Assembly (NCBI GenBank): GCA_905160935.1
Contig: CAJHZI010000294.1
Coordinates: 871,001-935,000, forward strand
Direction: 5' to 3'
DNA length: 64,000 bases
From: Enchytraeus crypticus
Lineage: Eukaryota > Annelida > Clitellata > Enchytraeida > Enchytraeidae
Made by a program: the position numbers and the translations under genes. A model generated the notes under the pieces. That model saw only the letters and a program-made list of their open reading frames with translations. It made no database searches and was not told where the DNA came from. This document shows positions 35,377 to 45,113 of the stretch, one piece after another (position 1 is the stretch's first letter; every line of letters begins with the position of its first letter).

Positions 35377-36441
35377 TGCTCTTTCGCATTCTCTCTCTCT
35401 TTCACTCATTTTCTTAGACTTTCATCCTCTATTTCGCTTTCTCAATTTTCTCTGTTATTTCTAATCAGTCCGCCTGGAGTATTTATATTTTCATCCTGGT
35501 CTATCTCGTTACAGATCTCTAACTGCTCCAGGATCCGCCGATCATCCCTGTGTTTAATCTCACTGTATGTCCCTGTCCTTCCTTCTTCCACTTACGTCGA
35601 GTTTCTGTTGCTACTATCTTTCCATTTTCCATGTTTCACTATAAACCCTAGAATGCGGAATATTTATACCGTTTGTAGGATATTTTTTTCGGCATTGCAA
35701 GTAGTTATGTGGAAAGGGCGTAAGATCTTTTGATATCTCATAATAAAACATATACAAATTCAAAACAAGCAATACGAAATAGGCAACTTATAGAACAAGT
35801 GCACAGTACATGTACTTAGTGCAGGTAATATGCATTACAATTATAGTGCATGATATTTCTGTCTTAAGGTTTTTAAAAGTGTTTGGAAATTTCTAGGTTA
35901 AACTATGTATTTGGTGTCTGTTAGAGTCTTTAACGTTATGTCGCAGTTGAAATACAAATACATGTAAATATGTAAATATAAATAGTTTTATTTTAACTCC
36001 CAAAAGAAGCTACAACGGATATGATTGCATGATCTCTGTTTAGGTTTTTCTTATATCTACTCTCTATCTCACCCCTCTCTCCATCCTTCTCTTATTTCTT
36101 GTCTTCTATTCCTCTCTCTTTCTCCGCTCTCTTACTCTTATTATCTCTCGGATCTGTAACCATTTTTAGATTTATATATATATCTACATAATTCATTATC
36201 ATTGTCTCACTCTATGTATATGGCTGGCTATACCCCTACCCCTATATAGTATATCTTTATCTCTCTATGTTGAGTAAAGAGTCTTCTCTCTGTCTTTGTC
36301 TACTACTACTATCATTTCCTATAATACAACTATCTACCGGTTGTTTTTCTTCTCGTTCCATAGTTTAATCCTACACGTTCCCTCTCTACCTCTCTCTTTG
36401 TCTATCTTCTGTTCTCTCTTCAGGCCTATATTAGCAGATTA

Positions 36442-36478
<37 letters not shown>

Positions 36479-36488
36479 CTCTCTCCAG
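35070..36488. other. SCHIP1 intron, pyrimidine-rich
   Basis: Long TC-rich runs (35283-35450, 36060-36160, 36370-36487) on the plus strand. The last ends in the CTCTCTCCAG acceptor of the exon at 36489. No other gene. Confidence 0.5.
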
Positions 36489-36635
36489 GTTGGCGATGCC
36501 TCCAGTGGAATCAGATCGAATCCAGTGTCCGCATCATCCAACCGCCGTCAGGAAATAAAATTCTCATCTAAAGCAAATAACGATAGAAATTATTCATTTC
36601 TCTGGCGGCCTGACCGGAATATTAATTCCAGCTGA
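36489..36635 (+). CDS. schip1: SCHIP1-like, candidate alternative terminal exon
   Basis: A long (CT)n polypyrimidine tract and CTCTCTCCAG acceptor lead into a 48-codon frame in phase 0, which fits the donor at 34676. It begins VGDASSGIRSNP, contains FLWRPDRNINSS and stops at TGA 36633-36635. I see no usable in-frame GT donor before the stop, and an AATAAA lies 105 bp after it, so the likely reading is an alternative last exon. The resulting protein would lack the whole conserved coiled-coil C-terminus. It resembles no SCHIP1 sequence I know. It could also be a cryptic exon created by the microsatellite. Confidence 0.4.
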   Translation, partial: VGDASSGIRSNPVSASSNRRQEIKFSSKANNDRNYSFLWRPDRNINSS

Positions 36636-36739
36636 GGAAAGAGTGAATTAAGATATGTCGATGGTTCCTCCAAAATAGCTGCAGGATTTGTTTCATAATG
36701 CTTGCACAATATCTTATTACTTATTTTCCAATACATAAG

Positions 36740-36745
36740 AATAAA
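36740..36745 (+). terminator. Candidate poly(A) signal AATAAA
   Basis: Lies 105 bp downstream of the stop in the candidate terminal exon. AATAAA is common in AT-rich DNA, so its weight comes from position only. Confidence 0.3.
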
Positions 36746-36944
36746 GAACACTTTCATTTGCTAAGAATTTAAATATTTGACCAAAAATTAAAGAATCGGC
36801 TGCATCTGTTAATTAAACGGATTAATTTCCTCCCGCATAACCGGTAATTTCCTAACCGGTAAATAATTCGTCACCGTATAACCGGTTAATTTCCTTTCAC
36901 AGTTAATTTGGATTTTCTCTTTTCATTTATTGCTTGAGAACCGT

Positions 36945-37235
36945 AGTCTTAAGAATTACATCACTCATCTAGGTATTCATATTAATCTCTAGACTTAAGA
37001 ATTGCATAACTTACCTAGGTGCTCATAATAAACTCCACTCTTAAGAGTTACATAACTTACATGTACCCAGGTGCTCACATTAATCTTTAGTGTTAAGAGT
37101 TACATTACTTATATAGATACTCATATAAAGCTCTAGTTTTAAGTGTTACATTACTCTACCTATGCACTCCTATAAAACGCTAGTTTAAAGTATTTCAGTA
37201 CTTACCTAGGTACTCCTATAAAACTGTAAAAGTTA
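36945..37235 (+). repeat. Degenerate tandem repeat, about 60-bp unit
   Basis: CTTAAGAATTACAT, ACTTACCTAGGT and CTCATATTAATCTCTAG variants recur four to five times. Confidence 0.6.
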
Positions 37236-37354
37236 ATGCTAAGCCGAAGGCTCTTTCAATTCGCACCTAAAGGATTTGCCTGAGATGGTCCAGCTGAGAA
37301 TTGAACAGACTTTACGAAGAAAATGATTTTAAATTTGGCGAATTTAAAGCTGCG

Positions 37355-37640
37355 GGGTGCAAAACGAAACAACGCGTTGTTGTTAACAACCTGTGTTGTT
37401 ATTAGGAACTCCTTGTACAGCATAACGAGACAACGTGATGTTTTTTAGATTCTGTGTTGTAATTGTGAACTCCTTGTACAACATAACGAGACAACGAGAT
37501 GTTGTTAACAACATTGTGTTGCTATTATGAACTCCTCGTACAACATAACGAGACAACGTGATGTTGTGTAGACACTGTGTTGTTATTATGAACTCCTAGT
37601 ACAACATAACGAGACAACGCGACGTTGTTTACGAGCGCGA
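37355..37640 (+). repeat. Tandem repeat, about 63-bp unit, four to five copies
   Basis: The unit contains GTACAACATAACGAGACAAC, GATGTTGT and TTATTATGAACTCC. Confidence 0.75.
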
Positions 37641-38721
37641 TATATTAGATCATTGTAATAGTTCATTGCGAGAAAGTGAAATATCGCCATCCTTTATCAA
37701 CTCATTTTAATTTCCCTTTGATCGCAGACATTGATGCGGCCATTTACTTCCTTCTATCCTACTTCTGCGTAATTATTCGTCTTTATATTTCCATTTTAGT
37801 CTTTCAAATAGATAAGGTATGGTATACGGCGCCTAATCTAGTGCTCTCCTCGTCGCTGATATGACTTCGAGACCGGAAAATGACGGTAAGCTATTAGCCG
37901 TCCACATCTAAGGTATGATTTTTCTAGATAATGGCTAAATTAATATTTAGGTTTTAAAGAAAAATCCTGTGCTTCTCAACTTAGTAGAGTCGTATATTAC
38001 GATACTAAATTTCTTCTTTACTATTCAATTCTCTGCTGTAAATATGGATGTCTGTTACGTCTAATTAAATGCACATCTGTTTGTTACTAATAATTCCATT
38101 TCGCAGTAAAAATTTACTAAATGAGAAATAGAACGACTTCTGACGTTCTACAAGTTTTATAAACCAGATCAATTTATCTTCACCGTCACGTTCAGATCCT
38201 GTCAGTTCCTGATGCTCGTGCTCTGCCTGGAGTAGCGCTAGCGCGGTATTTGTCTAGATAGGCATCAACACACGGCTGGGAAAACCCACATCTGCAATCC
38301 ATGCTGGTTTTCATTGTACAACATGTCTGATTGCACTGTGTGAATTAGTCAGCGATGCGCCGAGCCTGGATACTAGAGTAATGACATACAATAGGGAGCG
38401 TCCGGTAGAATCGCACATTAAATAACATACAGTGATGCTTAAATCTTAAATCTTTTCTCTTTAATCTCTCCTATTCAACCATTGCACAGGAACTGAGACC
38501 AACACGTAAACCACCGTTGCACTATACCCTTCCTCGGAGTGACTTCCAGAATTTTGGCTTGCACCGTTATGGGATCCTCACTCTGATCATCGGATTGGAT
38601 TTGGTACCATAGTGCTCAATGTTGTCATATACGACAGTAGCACTGTAATTTAGTTTTTTTGTTGTTGTTGAGAACGCTCCTAATCTTTTACAATAGATAT
38701 TTAGTGAGTTTCCCGTCTAAA

Positions 38722-38830
38722 TCAGAAGCCCAAAGGGCTTCTCTTCAAGATGTCGAACTCAACCATCGAGGTGGTTGTCCAACTGACCGACCAACTAAAA
38801 AAGCAGCAATCAGACTGAGTGATGATCCAG
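38722..38830 (+). repeat. Dispersed family G fragment
   Basis: ATCAGAAGCCCAAAGGGCTT, CTTCAAGATGTCGAACTC and CAACCATCG match about 50149-50200 (ATCAGAAGCTCGATGGGCTT, TTAAGATGTCAAACCCGACC). Nature unknown. Confidence 0.5.
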
Positions 38831-39740
38831 TTCACAATGAGAAATACAAGCCAAACATATTCATATATCTCAAGTTTAATTGGCAGAAAATACCGTATAG
38901 GCACTACAGCTCCATATGGATGCTTATATGATTTTACAATAGATGGTGTAAACTAGACCATATGCAGAAGATTCTGCACAGAAAATGTGCCATGCGCAAT
39001 GAATCGCCAGCAAGAGACTTACTGCATAAGATAGTGCCAAATAGACAATATGCAATAGGTTGTATGCAATGCATTGTGTGCAATATATCTTATGTTAATA
39101 AATTTGGTACAATACATTTTGTGCAATAAATTATTCTGCAGTAGATCTTCGACAATAGATTGTTTACAGAAGATACCATAAAATACAGTGTGCAGTGGGC
39201 AGTACACAATATACTCCTCTAATAAACATGTAATTCCATTACATAAAATGTACAAAGGATCTCAAAACTAAGCATACATTTCTAAAGCGTGTTCGAGCCA
39301 AGGCACTCTTGTTTCTCTTTCCACACGTTGTGCCATACCGGTTTGTAAGGTTTTTATATCAAGCTAACAAAACCTATGGACTCTGGCTTTGCCATACCCA
39401 TATGATGCGCCTTAAACTAGAATACGACTATTAGAGAATATATATTTACAAAGTTATAATATATGTACTCAGTTGTGGAATTAATACATATTATACATGC
39501 CTTATTATGAAAGGAATACTAAAGATATTAGTTCTCTGAAAAGGAGATATCGATTGATTTAATGAAATCTGCAAACAGTCTGAGATATTAACATGGTGTC
39601 ATTTCTGCTACGTTTAATCTGTCATTATATAATATTTTATATGTACATGTATGTGTATTTTAATTAAAAAGACTAATGATCAAGTTATGTCATAAAGTAA
39701 ATTATATAAAACGCTATTTAACTGATTTGAATTGTAGCAG
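38831..39740. other. SCHIP1 intron, nothing recognisable
   Basis: AT-rich, with a degenerate patch of GCAATA/GATTGT words at 39035-39170. No gene. Confidence 0.4.
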
Positions 39741-39744
39741 AGTT

Positions 39745-39848
39745 CATAAGTCCCAGTAGACACGTCGTATGATACTGCTTTACGATACTGCAAGAATGTC
39801 TATACACGGTAGACATGTTTTATGATACTGTTTTATGATACTGTAGGA

Positions 39849-39908
<60 letters not shown>

Positions 39909-40175
39909 TAGACATGTGGTATGATACTGCTTTATGATACTAAAGGGACATCAACTAGTATCTTAAACTAGTATTATACCACTTGTCTAATAGAAATACA
40001 ATATGTAATGTATATAGATACAGTAGATACGTCGTATGATACTGCTTTATAAATACTGCAGGGATGTCAACTAGTATCCTAAACTAGTATCATATAACGT
40101 GTCTAATGTATATAGATACATTAGACACGTCCTATGATACTGCTTTATGATACTGTAGGAATGTCTATATACAGT
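39745..40175. repeat. Tandem repeat with embedded (TA)n
   Basis: Units contain ATGATACTGCTTTATGATAC, GTAGGAATGTC and TAGACACGTC. One unit is interrupted by a (TA)n tract at 39850-39904. Pairs such as AACTAGTATC...GATACTAGTT-like words give local inverted symmetry. Confidence 0.7.
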
Positions 40176-40439
40176 ATTTAAGCGCTGTTGCGGTTTGTCG
40201 ATATCGATAGTCTGAAGCCATAAAACATTTCTGAGAGATAAAATCTCGTCTTGCAGTATAGTCAATATCCTAGGTCGTACTATGCATTCGCGCACAGACA
40301 TTCAGACATATCTACACTGGCAACCAGTGAAACATCAAGAAGTATAATAGTAGTAGCTATCTGAAGTTAAGGAACCGCTTCTTTATATTCTCAAATAGAG
40401 CAGCTGCTGTACAATTACATGTATATATGCATGCACAGA

Positions 40440-40690
40440 TATGTTCAGATATACATACACAGATACATACAGGTATTTGCACAGGTACCTACACAGACAT
40501 ATACATAACTTTTAACTTTTTATAACTGATATCCCAATTTTTCCCGACATGCACATATACTAACACAGATACATACACAGATACGTACACAGATTCATAC
40601 ACAGACTCATTTACAGCAACATAATTATAATGATACGCATATATACATGTACATACACAGATACATACAGCTACATGCACATATACTTAC
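40440..40690 (+). repeat. Degenerate (ACATACACAGAT)n zone
   Basis: ACATACACAGATACATAC words recur irregularly. Confidence 0.6.
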
Positions 40691-41219
40691 ACATTGACAT
40701 GAAAGGATGCATGTAAAAATACATACGGTATATTTCACACATACAAGTAACAACTAGAACACAGAATGGAACACTTTTAGTTTAATGTGAAGTAAAAACG
40801 ACTGAACGGCAAAGTTGTTGTTGTTGTTGTTGCTTGACCAAAATTAGGACTGCAGAACTGCTGTGCTCGCTCCATTTTAAATTAATTAAAGACCTCTGCT
40901 GTTGTTTGACTGAGTTTACCTGTGTGGTACTGCAGCTATTCGGTTTTGTATAGAGTATTTGATCGCTTGTTTAATTGATTAATTTGATCTAATGTCGAGA
41001 AAGTGGATGAAATACTAATATTGTGCGATCTGGCTCTTTTATTAGATATGTTTTGACTAATTAGTTGTCTGATGTATGATAGTTGTATGATAGACGAGTG
41101 ACTGATTACTTGACTGATTGCTGATTGATCACTGGATTGCTTGAATCTTGATTTTTGCCGAACGATTGGTTGATCACTGGACTGCCACACTATTTCTTGA
41201 CGGACGAGTGATTAAGTGA

Positions 41220-41305
41220 AAATGTGATCGATTGGTAGAGTGATTGATTGATTATATGATTGATTGATTGAGTGATTGATTGATGGTGTGATTGATTGAT
41301 TTGAC
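41220..41305 (+). repeat. (GATT)n microsatellite
   Basis: TGATTGATTGATT runs with GTG and TATAT interruptions. Confidence 0.75.
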
Positions 41306-41874
41306 AGAAGAACGACAGAGAAGAGATAAGAAGACGCCTTGCCTCAGATGTGGATGACTCTGACCTCCCATCGTTCTGTAGATCTACTCGTAGGTCTGCG
41401 CTTAACCCGAGATCTCACTATGGAGCCGGCGGGAATCGAACGCAGGGTGCTGGCTCAAGCCTCCAGGTTGGCGTTGATAGAAATCTTACCGCTATAGCTC
41501 TCTGTAGCACTCAACTCTGTAATGAATGATAATTAATTTTCATGATATATTGTTGTTGTTGTTACTATACAACGTTGAAGATAAATGTCTTGTTAGAAGT
41601 GATATTTGTATTTTATAAAAGAAAATACACTGATGGACAACTGTACATGCAGAAAATAGAGATGCCAAATAAATATTAATTATAATGACGTTCCGCAAGT
41701 GTATTGCATTATCAGAAATTGGTTTGTGTTCATATATATTGAGATTATCTTAATAAACTTGCCTCAAACTGGCAAACCGGTTCAAACCCTAAACGTTCTT
41801 AAAGTCTCTGATGGTATCCTTTGTGCCACTCAAACAAACGCTAAAAGTATTTACTATAATTTATTCTAACTAAT

Positions 41875-42010
41875 TTTTTGGATTTGACAAAAGCGTTCAA
41901 TACGGTCAATCACAGTATATAGTTAGATAAAATATGGCAATATGGTGTGCGAGGTATTACACATTATTCCGGTAGTCATTTAGATACAGCTCAATTGTGC
42001 TCTTTCTGAC
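41875..42010 (+). pseudogene. LINE reverse transcriptase fragment
   Basis: Reads LDLTKAFNTVNHSI, a stop, then LDKIWQYGVRGIT, the motif A region of a non-LTR reverse transcriptase (D-x-x-K-A-F-x-x-V). It sits about 160 bp before a SCHIP1 exon. Confidence 0.6.
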
Positions 42011-42171
42011 GGCCGTTTATTTGTATTCTGTCTCGTTGTATGCGATTTGTGTATATTTGGATTCAGTTACAAATAAATGATCATGGTTCTCTCTCTACAC
42101 ATAATTGGTTAAAGTCTAATATAATTTACTGTAATTTATCGAAATACTTTGTCATTGTATCAATTCCTCAG

Positions 42172-42357
42172 GTTTGCTTCGTCAACGAAGCCTCAGCTGT
42201 CCTGGAGGCAGAACTAGATAATGACCCTGCTCTTTCTTCGAGGTCATTATGTGGGACACTGGGCGACTTTGAGAAGCAGCTGAAGGTCAGTGTTTCCAAG
42301 TCAGTGTCGACATCGAGAGAGAGGTCGCCGTTTGACTATCAGAGCTCTTCTCCTTCC
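42172..42357 (+). CDS. schip1: SCHIP1-like, conserved exon VCFVNE
   Basis: The acceptor ATTCCTCAG ends at 42171, and 62 codons in phase 0 end at CCTTCC|GTAAGC. It starts VCFVNEASAVLEAELDND, corresponding to the vertebrate SCHIP1 segment that begins ICFVND and continues with an acidic, serine-rich run (family knowledge). The exon end is SSPS. The frame would read two more codons into the intron before a stop. Confidence 0.8.
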
Positions 42358-42491
42358 GTAAGCTGAACACGGTTGATTTATGACGTGAGACCCGAGATAA
42401 TAGGATGATTGCTATTATTTATTGTTCTCAGTATCACAGTGCCGTATGCTTGTATATCTCTCTAGCTAAATAAAGTAAAGTATAGCGAAGT

Positions 42492-42640
42492 GGCTGAAGC
42501 CAGTGGCGATGTCTGTAAGATATTCGACCGCGGATAAGAATGTGTGGGTTTCAAATCCTGGGCTTGACCATCATTGACATCGCCTTCGAGTGAGGAAACT
42601 GACGTTAACATTAGCTTTAGCTTTTTTAGCTTTTAGCTAT
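42492..42640 (+). repeat. SINE-A copy
   Basis: CTGAAGCCAGTGGCGATGTC, ATTCGACCGCGGAT, TTTCAAATCCTGGGCT, CATCGCCTTCGAGTGAGGAA and GTTAACATTAGCTTTAGC. Confidence 0.75.
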
Positions 42641-42949
42641 CTTTAATTTCGTATTATTACTTCTATATTTTGAATCACTTGAACTGTTATCAATGATCTT
42701 AATCGATGTCATCCAACTCTCTGTGCAGATCTATCGAATGTGTCCTTGCTCTTTTATGCGGGCCTACACGCCATCCATTGTGAATGTTAAGCTTCAGAGT
42801 AAGCCTAGTTTCTCTCAGCGTTACTATATTTACATGATTGTATGTCTGTACTTGTCTTTGGTAGCTGATTGTATATCTGGTCTATCTTATCTAGATAACT
42901 GATTGTATAACTGGTCTATCTTATCTAGATATTTAGAAATTTAGAATGT

Positions 42950-43195
42950 CTTAGTAGTGTAGGGGTAACGGCATGTAGTTTTAAATGACAGATCCTGGTG
43001 AATTGAACTCTCGCGGGTTCGAATCCGAGTCGCGCTGATCTGAGAGTAAACTCTCAGACATTCACTGGACTAGCTATACGGAAAATGGTCTAAATTTCCT
43101 AACGGTTTAACCATGTGGTACTAAAAGTTATAGATATCAACAAAGTTGATCATTTCACTATAATGCTTGTTTACTTTTACCTTTTTCTATTATCG
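42950..43195 (+). repeat. SINE-E (tRNA-like element)
   Basis: The head TAGTGTAGGGGTAACGGCAT is followed by a tRNA B box GGGTTCGAATCCGAG, then CGCGCTGATCTGAGAG-like sequence, and a tail with AGATATCAAC and TTCACTATAATGC. The same sequence forms part of the inverted-repeat element at 61.5-61.75 kb and its mirror at 63.6-63.8 kb. Confidence 0.65.
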
Positions 43196-43382
43196 CCACA
43201 GCCACCGTTGTGGCTGTGGGGATAATAGAAAGCCACAGACGATGTACAGACATTGTACATCATCTTGCATTCCATTACCCATACAACTACTGTAGGGGCA
43301 TTGTCTATCGTCGTGTATTCCATTACCCACACAGTCACTCTAGGGGTATTGTATATCGTCATGTATTCTATTATCCCCACAG
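43196..43382 (+). repeat. Tandem repeats forming the SCHIP1 3' splice site
   Basis: A hairpin (ATTATCGCCACAGCCAC and near-complement, about 43189-43229) is followed by three units about 49 bp long. Each contains CAT/CGT-GTATTCCATTACCCACACAG-type sequence and AGGGGCATTGT. The last unit ends TTATCCCCACAG, the acceptor used by the next exon. The middle unit has ATTACCCACACAG at about 43337. Confidence 0.65.
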
Positions 43383-43505
43383 CCCACCGCCACGCTGCTC
43401 GCCACGTGCAGGATGCCCCTAAGCTCTTCGTGGCCTGGGGAGGACACGGACTTCATCACGAGACAGGCTCGTCTACAGGCTGAGGCTCGTCTCGCTCTTG
43501 CTCAG
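43383..43505 (+). CDS. schip1: SCHIP1-like, exon DTDFITRQ
   Basis: The 41 codons in phase 0 run between a CCCCACAG acceptor and a CTCAG|GTAGA donor. They read PTATLLATC, then PGEDTDFITRQARLQAEARL ending ALAQ. This matches the SCHIP1 block DxDFLTRQxxLQAEAxxALA (family knowledge). Only this frame continues the neighbouring exons. Confidence 0.85.
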
Positions 43506-43764
43506 GTAGAAAAATGAATAAATATGAATATTTTGTTTTAAATTTAATTACACCAACTGAATGGTATACATAATTTTTATTTTTATTTTTTATTTCAAAC
43601 CATTACACTTTACAAAATAACGTAACAATAGGCAATAAACTGAGACAGTGGACAATGGTTTGTGGCTTCCTGAGGAGCCCTAAGGCTATCGAACAAGACA
43701 CCAACAGCTTATCATGTAGGCTATATTTTACAATAATCTAACAAAATTGAGAAATTTAAAGGGC

Positions 43765-43830
43765 CCTGGGCTAGAAAATAAGATAAAAGAGACTTTATTT
43801 AATTAAAAGTTTAAAAAAGAAGCGATTTTA
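43765..43830 (-). repeat. Dispersed family F fragment
   Basis: AAAGGGCCCTGGGC and AAAAGAGACTTTATTTAATT are the inverse of 14815-14905. Confidence 0.55.
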
Positions 43831-43974
43831 ATTAATTTAATTAATTATGATCTACAATATCTATGCCAACAGATTAAGTACAGTAGTCACAATTATCTTT
43901 TTATTACATAATCACAATTTCCTTTTTATTACTGTAATCACAATTACCATGTTATTGATGTTTCTGTTCTGTAG

Positions 43975-44046
43975 GTCAGACCTTTAGCTAGAATGCAGCT
44001 CTTGCTAGAGAAACAAGCTCGGAGAAAATCTGCCATAGCAGAAATA
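43975..44046 (+). CDS. schip1: SCHIP1-like, 72-nt exon ARMQLLLEKQ
   Basis: The TTCTGTAG acceptor ends at 43974. The 24 codons VRPLARMQLLLEKQARRKSA, ending IAEI, correspond to the SCHIP1 block AKMQxxxEKQxRKKSPxA. The donor GAAATA|GTTAGT is non-consensus at +3 but phase 0 fits the next exon. Confidence 0.85.
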
Positions 44047-44268
44047 GTTAGTGTCTCCTCAATATTTCTTTTTCTCTCATTCTTTATCTTCAACATCTCT
44101 CTTTCTCTCATTCTCATCTGTAATCTCTGTTGCCTTCTCATCTTCAATATCTCTTTTTCAGTCATTAGCATCTCTAACTTCTGTTACCTAGTCCTTTTAG
44201 TATATTTAGTATATTTTATTCCTTCACAATTATATATAACAAGTCGGCCTCTAAGCCGGGGTGTAAGC

Positions 44269-44316
44269 ACTCTAGTCCTATCTGACACACTTTCATTCAC
44301 TCTAACAGTCATTATA

Positions 44317-44395
<79 letters not shown>

Positions 44396-44415
44396 GACTG
44401 TTAGAGTGAACGAAA
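44269..44415. repeat. (TA)n-centred inverted repeat
   Basis: About 34-nt arms (TTCACTCTAACAGTCATTATA on the left and its complement on the right, about three mismatches overall) flank a long (TA)n. A third, inverted copy with CTAGTCCTATCT included lies at about 44630-44680, beyond another (TA)n, making nested inverted repeats. Confidence 0.75.
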
Positions 44416-44467
44416 ATGTGTGAGTATATATATATATATATATAGATATATATATATATATATGTAT

Positions 44468-44545
44468 ATATCATCATCGTCATCTTCCCTTAAATCCAAG
44501 TTTAACCAGGGTCGGGATACGAATAGACTTTCTTTTATCCATTCG
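44468..44545 (-). repeat. Family B fragment
   Basis: TCATCATCGTCATCTTCCCT, AAATCCAAGTTTAACCAGGG and TCGGGATACGAATAGAC only; the rest is absent. Confidence 0.7.
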
Positions 44546-44570
44546 TTTAAGTAATAATATATACTGAATG

Positions 44571-44625
<55 letters not shown>

Positions 44626-44734
44626 TGTAATGGCCGTTAGAATGAATGAAAGTGTGTGAGATAGGACTAGTGTGCTGACACTACGTATAATGTAGACACT
44701 ACGTATAATTTAAAATTATACTAACGTATAATTT

Positions 44735-45028
44735 TTCCCGTGTTCTGTCCGGGTTGTTTGAAGAATTGACCAATCCAGTGACTGCACGTGTCGTAGAAGG
44801 CGTCTAAAGCACTAAGATCCATACCAACATCAGAAAGGGCAGTCGGTTGGTGAGCGCCTAGGCTACAGAAATTGCTACAAAAATTTAAGCGAATGGAAAA
44901 GTCTCAAATAGGAGAATGGCAGGTGGTGTGGTGTAGGACAGAGAGGATTTGAGACAGTCTATTCGTATCCCGACCCTAGTTAAACTGGGATTCAAGGGAA
45001 GACGATGATGATGATGATGATGATGATA
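44735..45028 (+). repeat. Family B element, near complete with (GAT)n tail
   Basis: Runs from CCCGTGTTCTGTCCGGGTTG through GTGTCGTAGAAGGCGTCTAA, GTTGGTGAGCGCCTAGGCT and CTATTCGTATCCCGACCC to GGAAGACGATGATGATGATG. About 290 bp. It defines the family's ends best. Confidence 0.8.
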
Positions 45029-45050
45029 TATATATAATGTATAATGTATA

Positions 45051-45110
<60 letters not shown>

Positions 45111-45113
<3 letters not shown>

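Noticed and set aside
42950..43090. Possible tRNA gene (B box GGGTTCGAATCC)
   Set aside because: No convincing cloverleaf or anticodon arm, and the sequence continues into a repeated tail, so SINE is the better call. The same applies to the SINE-A copies.
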